This document shows positions 62,230 to 64,000 of a DNA stretch of 64,000 nucleotides, one piece after another (positions within the stretch are counted from its first letter, which is position 1; every line of letters begins with the position of its first letter). The notes beneath the pieces were generated by a model. It was given only the letters and a program-made list of their open reading frames with translations. It made no database searches and had not been told where the DNA came from. The DNA comes from Gammaproteobacteria bacterium (lineage in GTDB: Bacteria > Pseudomonadota > Gammaproteobacteria > Xanthomonadales > SZUA-36), in the NCBI GenBank assembly GCA_024277815.1, contig JAJRUM010000020.1:62001-126000 (forward strand). The letters run 5' to 3'. The translations under genes were made by a program, and so were the position numbers.

Positions 62230-62658
62230 ATGCAAAGAGACCACCAGATAAAGTGGGTTGGCGACCTCCGCTTTGTTGGCACAGGTGCCAGTGGCCAAAG
62301 TGTAAACATAGACGGTGAACGGCAAACCGGCCTGTCACCGATGGAGATGCTGTTGTTGGGCACCGGCGGGTGTGCCTGTATAGACCTGGTGATGATTCTT
62401 GCAAAAGCCCGCCAAAAGGTTGTCGATGCCCGGGTTGAGATTGGTGGCCAGCGTCGGGAGGAACCGCCCCGGTACTACACAGACATAGCGCTACATTTTG
62501 TGGTTAAAGGCTTCGCTGTAAAAGAGCATCACGTAAAACGGGCAATCGGCCTTGCCATGGACAAGTACTGCTCAGCATCCGCCCAGATGGCGGCACTGGC
62601 AGAAATAACCACCAGCTACGAAATTATTGAGGCTGACCCGACCGAGACAGTCCTGTAG
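62230..62658 (+). CDS. OsmC/YhfA-family protein
   Basis: This 142-residue protein starts at ATG 62230 with GAGGAGAATAACA as ribosome-binding site. It has the YhfA branch of the OsmC fold: GLSPMEMLLLGTGGCACIDLVMILAK with a redox-active Cys region (GGCAC) and a second cysteine in MDKYCSAS. OsmC proteins reduce organic peroxides; YhfA-type members lack confirmed substrates. It follows selO on the same strand. Confidence 0.9.
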   Translation: MQRDHQIKWVGDLRFVGTGASGQSVNIDGERQTGLSPMEMLLLGTGGCACIDLVMILAKARQKVVDARVEIGGQRREEPPRYYTDIALHFVVKGFAVKEHHVKRAIGLAMDKYCSASAQMAALAEITTSYEIIEADPTETVL

Positions 62659-62737
62659 GATAAGCGGGAAAATTCCAGCCAGATCAGTTTCGGGTTGCTT
62701 TTTGCTGCCAATCTCAGTTTCATATTTTGGAGATATC

Positions 62738-64000
62738 ATGTTAACTTTGTTTCGCACTCTGCTGTTTTTATTCGTATTAATCCTCTCTCAGGCCGCACTA
62801 TCCGCTGAGAAAGAAGAACAGCCCATTGCCGGCCTCAATGCAGCGACCCTTAAGGGTCTCGAGTGGCGCAGCATCGGCCCGGCCCTGACGGCCGGACGTA
62901 TCGCTGATATAGCAGTCAACCCGCAGGATCGCAGCACCTGGTATGTCGGCGTGGGTAGCGGGGGAGTGTGGAAGACAAGTAATCGTGGTACCACCTCGAG
63001 CCCGGTTTTCGACACACAGGCCTCCTATTCGATTGGCAGCATTACTATTGACCCCAACAACCCAGCAGTCGTCTGGGTAGGCACAGGCGAGAATGTCAGT
63101 GGGCGCCATGTAGCCTATGGCGATGGTATATACAAAAGTCTGGATGCTGGTAAGTCGTGGACCAACATGGGTCTGCAGGACTCGCAACATATCGGCATGA
63201 TCGCGGTAGATCCGCGTGACTCCAACGTAGTTTATGTCGCGGCCCAGGGGCCGTTGTGGTCAGCCGGTGGAGACAGGGGGCTGTATAAAACTATCGATGG
63301 CGGTGAGAACTGGGATCTCATTCTGTCTAAAGGCAAGTACACTGGCGTAAATGAAGTGCATCTTGATCCCCGTAACCCGGATGTGATTTACGCTTCCACG
63401 CACCAGCGTCTCAGAAACGTCGCAGCACTGATGGATGGCGGCCCCGAGTCGGGCATCTACAAATCCACTGATGGCGGCCGCAACTGGCGCGAATTGACCA
63501 GCGGCATCCCTGCCGAAGACAAGGGCAAGATTGGCCTGGCCATCTCCCCGGTCGACCCGGACGTCATCTATGCCACCATCGAACTGGCACAACGAACCGG
63601 TGGCCTGTGGCGTTCCACAGATGCCGGTGAAAGCTGGGAAAAACGCAGTGATGAAGTCTATAGCGGTACCGGCCCTCATTATTATCAGGAAATCTTCGCC
63701 AGCCCACATGACGTGGATACGGTCTACCAGGTAGCACCCACCCTGTACCGGACAACCGACGGCGGCAAGACCATGCAAGCCGTCAAAAATAAGTCCGTAC
63801 ATGGTGATTACCATGCCATTGTGTTTGACCCGGCGGACCCGGACTACCTGATGGTTGGCACCGACGGCGGGGTTTACGAATCTTTCGATGCCACGGAACA
63901 CTGGAAATTTTTCGCCAACATGCCCATCACCCAGTTCTACAAAGTAGCAGTCGACTATGACGAACCTTTTTACAACATTTATGGCGGCACACAGGACAAC
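62738..64000 (+). CDS. Secreted beta-propeller protein (sortilin/VPS10-like glycosyl hydrolase type), partial
   Basis: From ATG 62738 (TTTGGAGATATC upstream) a signal peptide (MLTLFRTLLFLFVLILSQAALSA) is followed by LEWRSIGPALTAGRIADIAVNP and repeated blades with S-x-D-G-G-x-x-W and A-x-D-P-x-x-x-x-x-V-Y (KSLDAGKSW, KTIDGGENW, KSTDGGRNW, RSTDAGESW), the pattern of sortilin/VPS10 and BNR-like glycoside-hydrolase propellers. The frame is open through the right edge (421 codons). Full members are usually about 1000 residues. It is exported. The substrate is unknown; marine bacteria often carry several such proteins. Confidence 0.88.
   Translation, partial: MLTLFRTLLFLFVLILSQAALSAEKEEQPIAGLNAATLKGLEWRSIGPALTAGRIADIAVNPQDRSTWYVGVGSGGVWKTSNRGTTSSPVFDTQASYSIGSITIDPNNPAVVWVGTGENVSGRHVAYGDGIYKSLDAGKSWTNMGLQDSQHIGMIAVDPRDSNVVYVAAQGPLWSAGGDRGLYKTIDGGENWDLILSKGKYTGVNEVHLDPRNPDVIYASTHQRLRNVAALMDGGPESGIYKSTDGGRNWRELTSGIPAEDKGKIGLAISPVDPDVIYATIELAQRTGGLWRSTDAGESWEKRSDEVYSGTGPHYYQEIFASPHDVDTVYQVAPTLYRTTDGGKTMQAVKNKSVHGDYHAIVFDPADPDYLMVGTDGGVYESFDATEHWKFFANMPITQFYKVAVDYDEPFYNIYGGTQDN

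Overview
The window looks like chromosomal DNA of a gammaproteobacterium, probably marine or sediment-dwelling and able to live with and without oxygen. Reasons: it carries rdgC, trhP, an FNR-type site, the UbiT/UbiU/UbiV set for oxygen-independent ubiquinone synthesis, many lipoproteins with Gram-negative lipoboxes, an RND pump, and domain families common in marine gammaproteobacteria (DUF3025, DUF6524, DUF2914, the POT transporter, S9 peptidases). No rRNA, tRNA, insertion sequence, phage gene or CRISPR array was seen. Genes are dense and intergenic gaps are mostly short. The exact lineage cannot be fixed from sequence reading alone.

Layout. 1-3890 (minus): an ABC export cassette (LolA-like periplasmic protein, two FtsX/MacB-type permeases, ATPase cut by the window edge). 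4283-6541: a large exported protein with a DUF2914 domain and a cysteine-rich segment. 7007-9285 (minus): a histidine kinase and OmpR-type regulator. 9429-11410: a lipid kinase with a TTG start and a DUF4097-type repeat protein. 11430-16344 (minus): an apyrase-like lipoprotein, an exported unknown protein, a membrane-anchored glutamate-synthase-like flavoprotein and a ThrE-type exporter. 16511-22743: a FabH-like synthase, DUF3025, a FemAB-like protein, an amino acid permease and a peptide transporter. 23104-28071: an acidic-repeat surface protein with a strong terminator, an MFS carrier, and a nucleoside hydrolase/ribokinase pair. 28078-33743: an RND pump with its adaptor and a divergent TetR-SDR pair that share a palindromic control region. 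33755-44926: an M48 lipoprotein, TrhP, two tandem paralogous exported proteins, a DASS carrier, a HAD phosphatase, glycerol kinase and an oligopeptidase B lipoprotein.

The most notable region is 45093-50127, which I read as an anaerobic quinone locus: rquA and ubiT on the minus strand, ubiU, ubiV and ubiD on the plus strand. A perfect FNR-type box (46638-46651) sits midway between two near-consensus -10 elements, placed so that one site could activate both directions. The proteins would make ubiquinone without oxygen (UbiT/U/V with a UbiD decarboxylase), and RquA would convert part of it to rhodoquinone for fumarate respiration. ubiV, however, is interrupted by one in-frame TAA at 48147-48149. 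The rest of its frame is intact, with all four expected cluster cysteines.

50180-64000 holds housekeeping and accessory genes: a CvfB-like S1 protein, PBP7, a zinc-type dehydrogenase, an acyl-CoA carboxyltransferase without a nearby biotin carboxylase, rdgC, pepD, an alpha/beta hydrolase, an AT-rich patch with small ORFs, an RNA uracil methyltransferase, selO, an OsmC protein, and the first part of a secreted beta-propeller protein that runs off the right edge.
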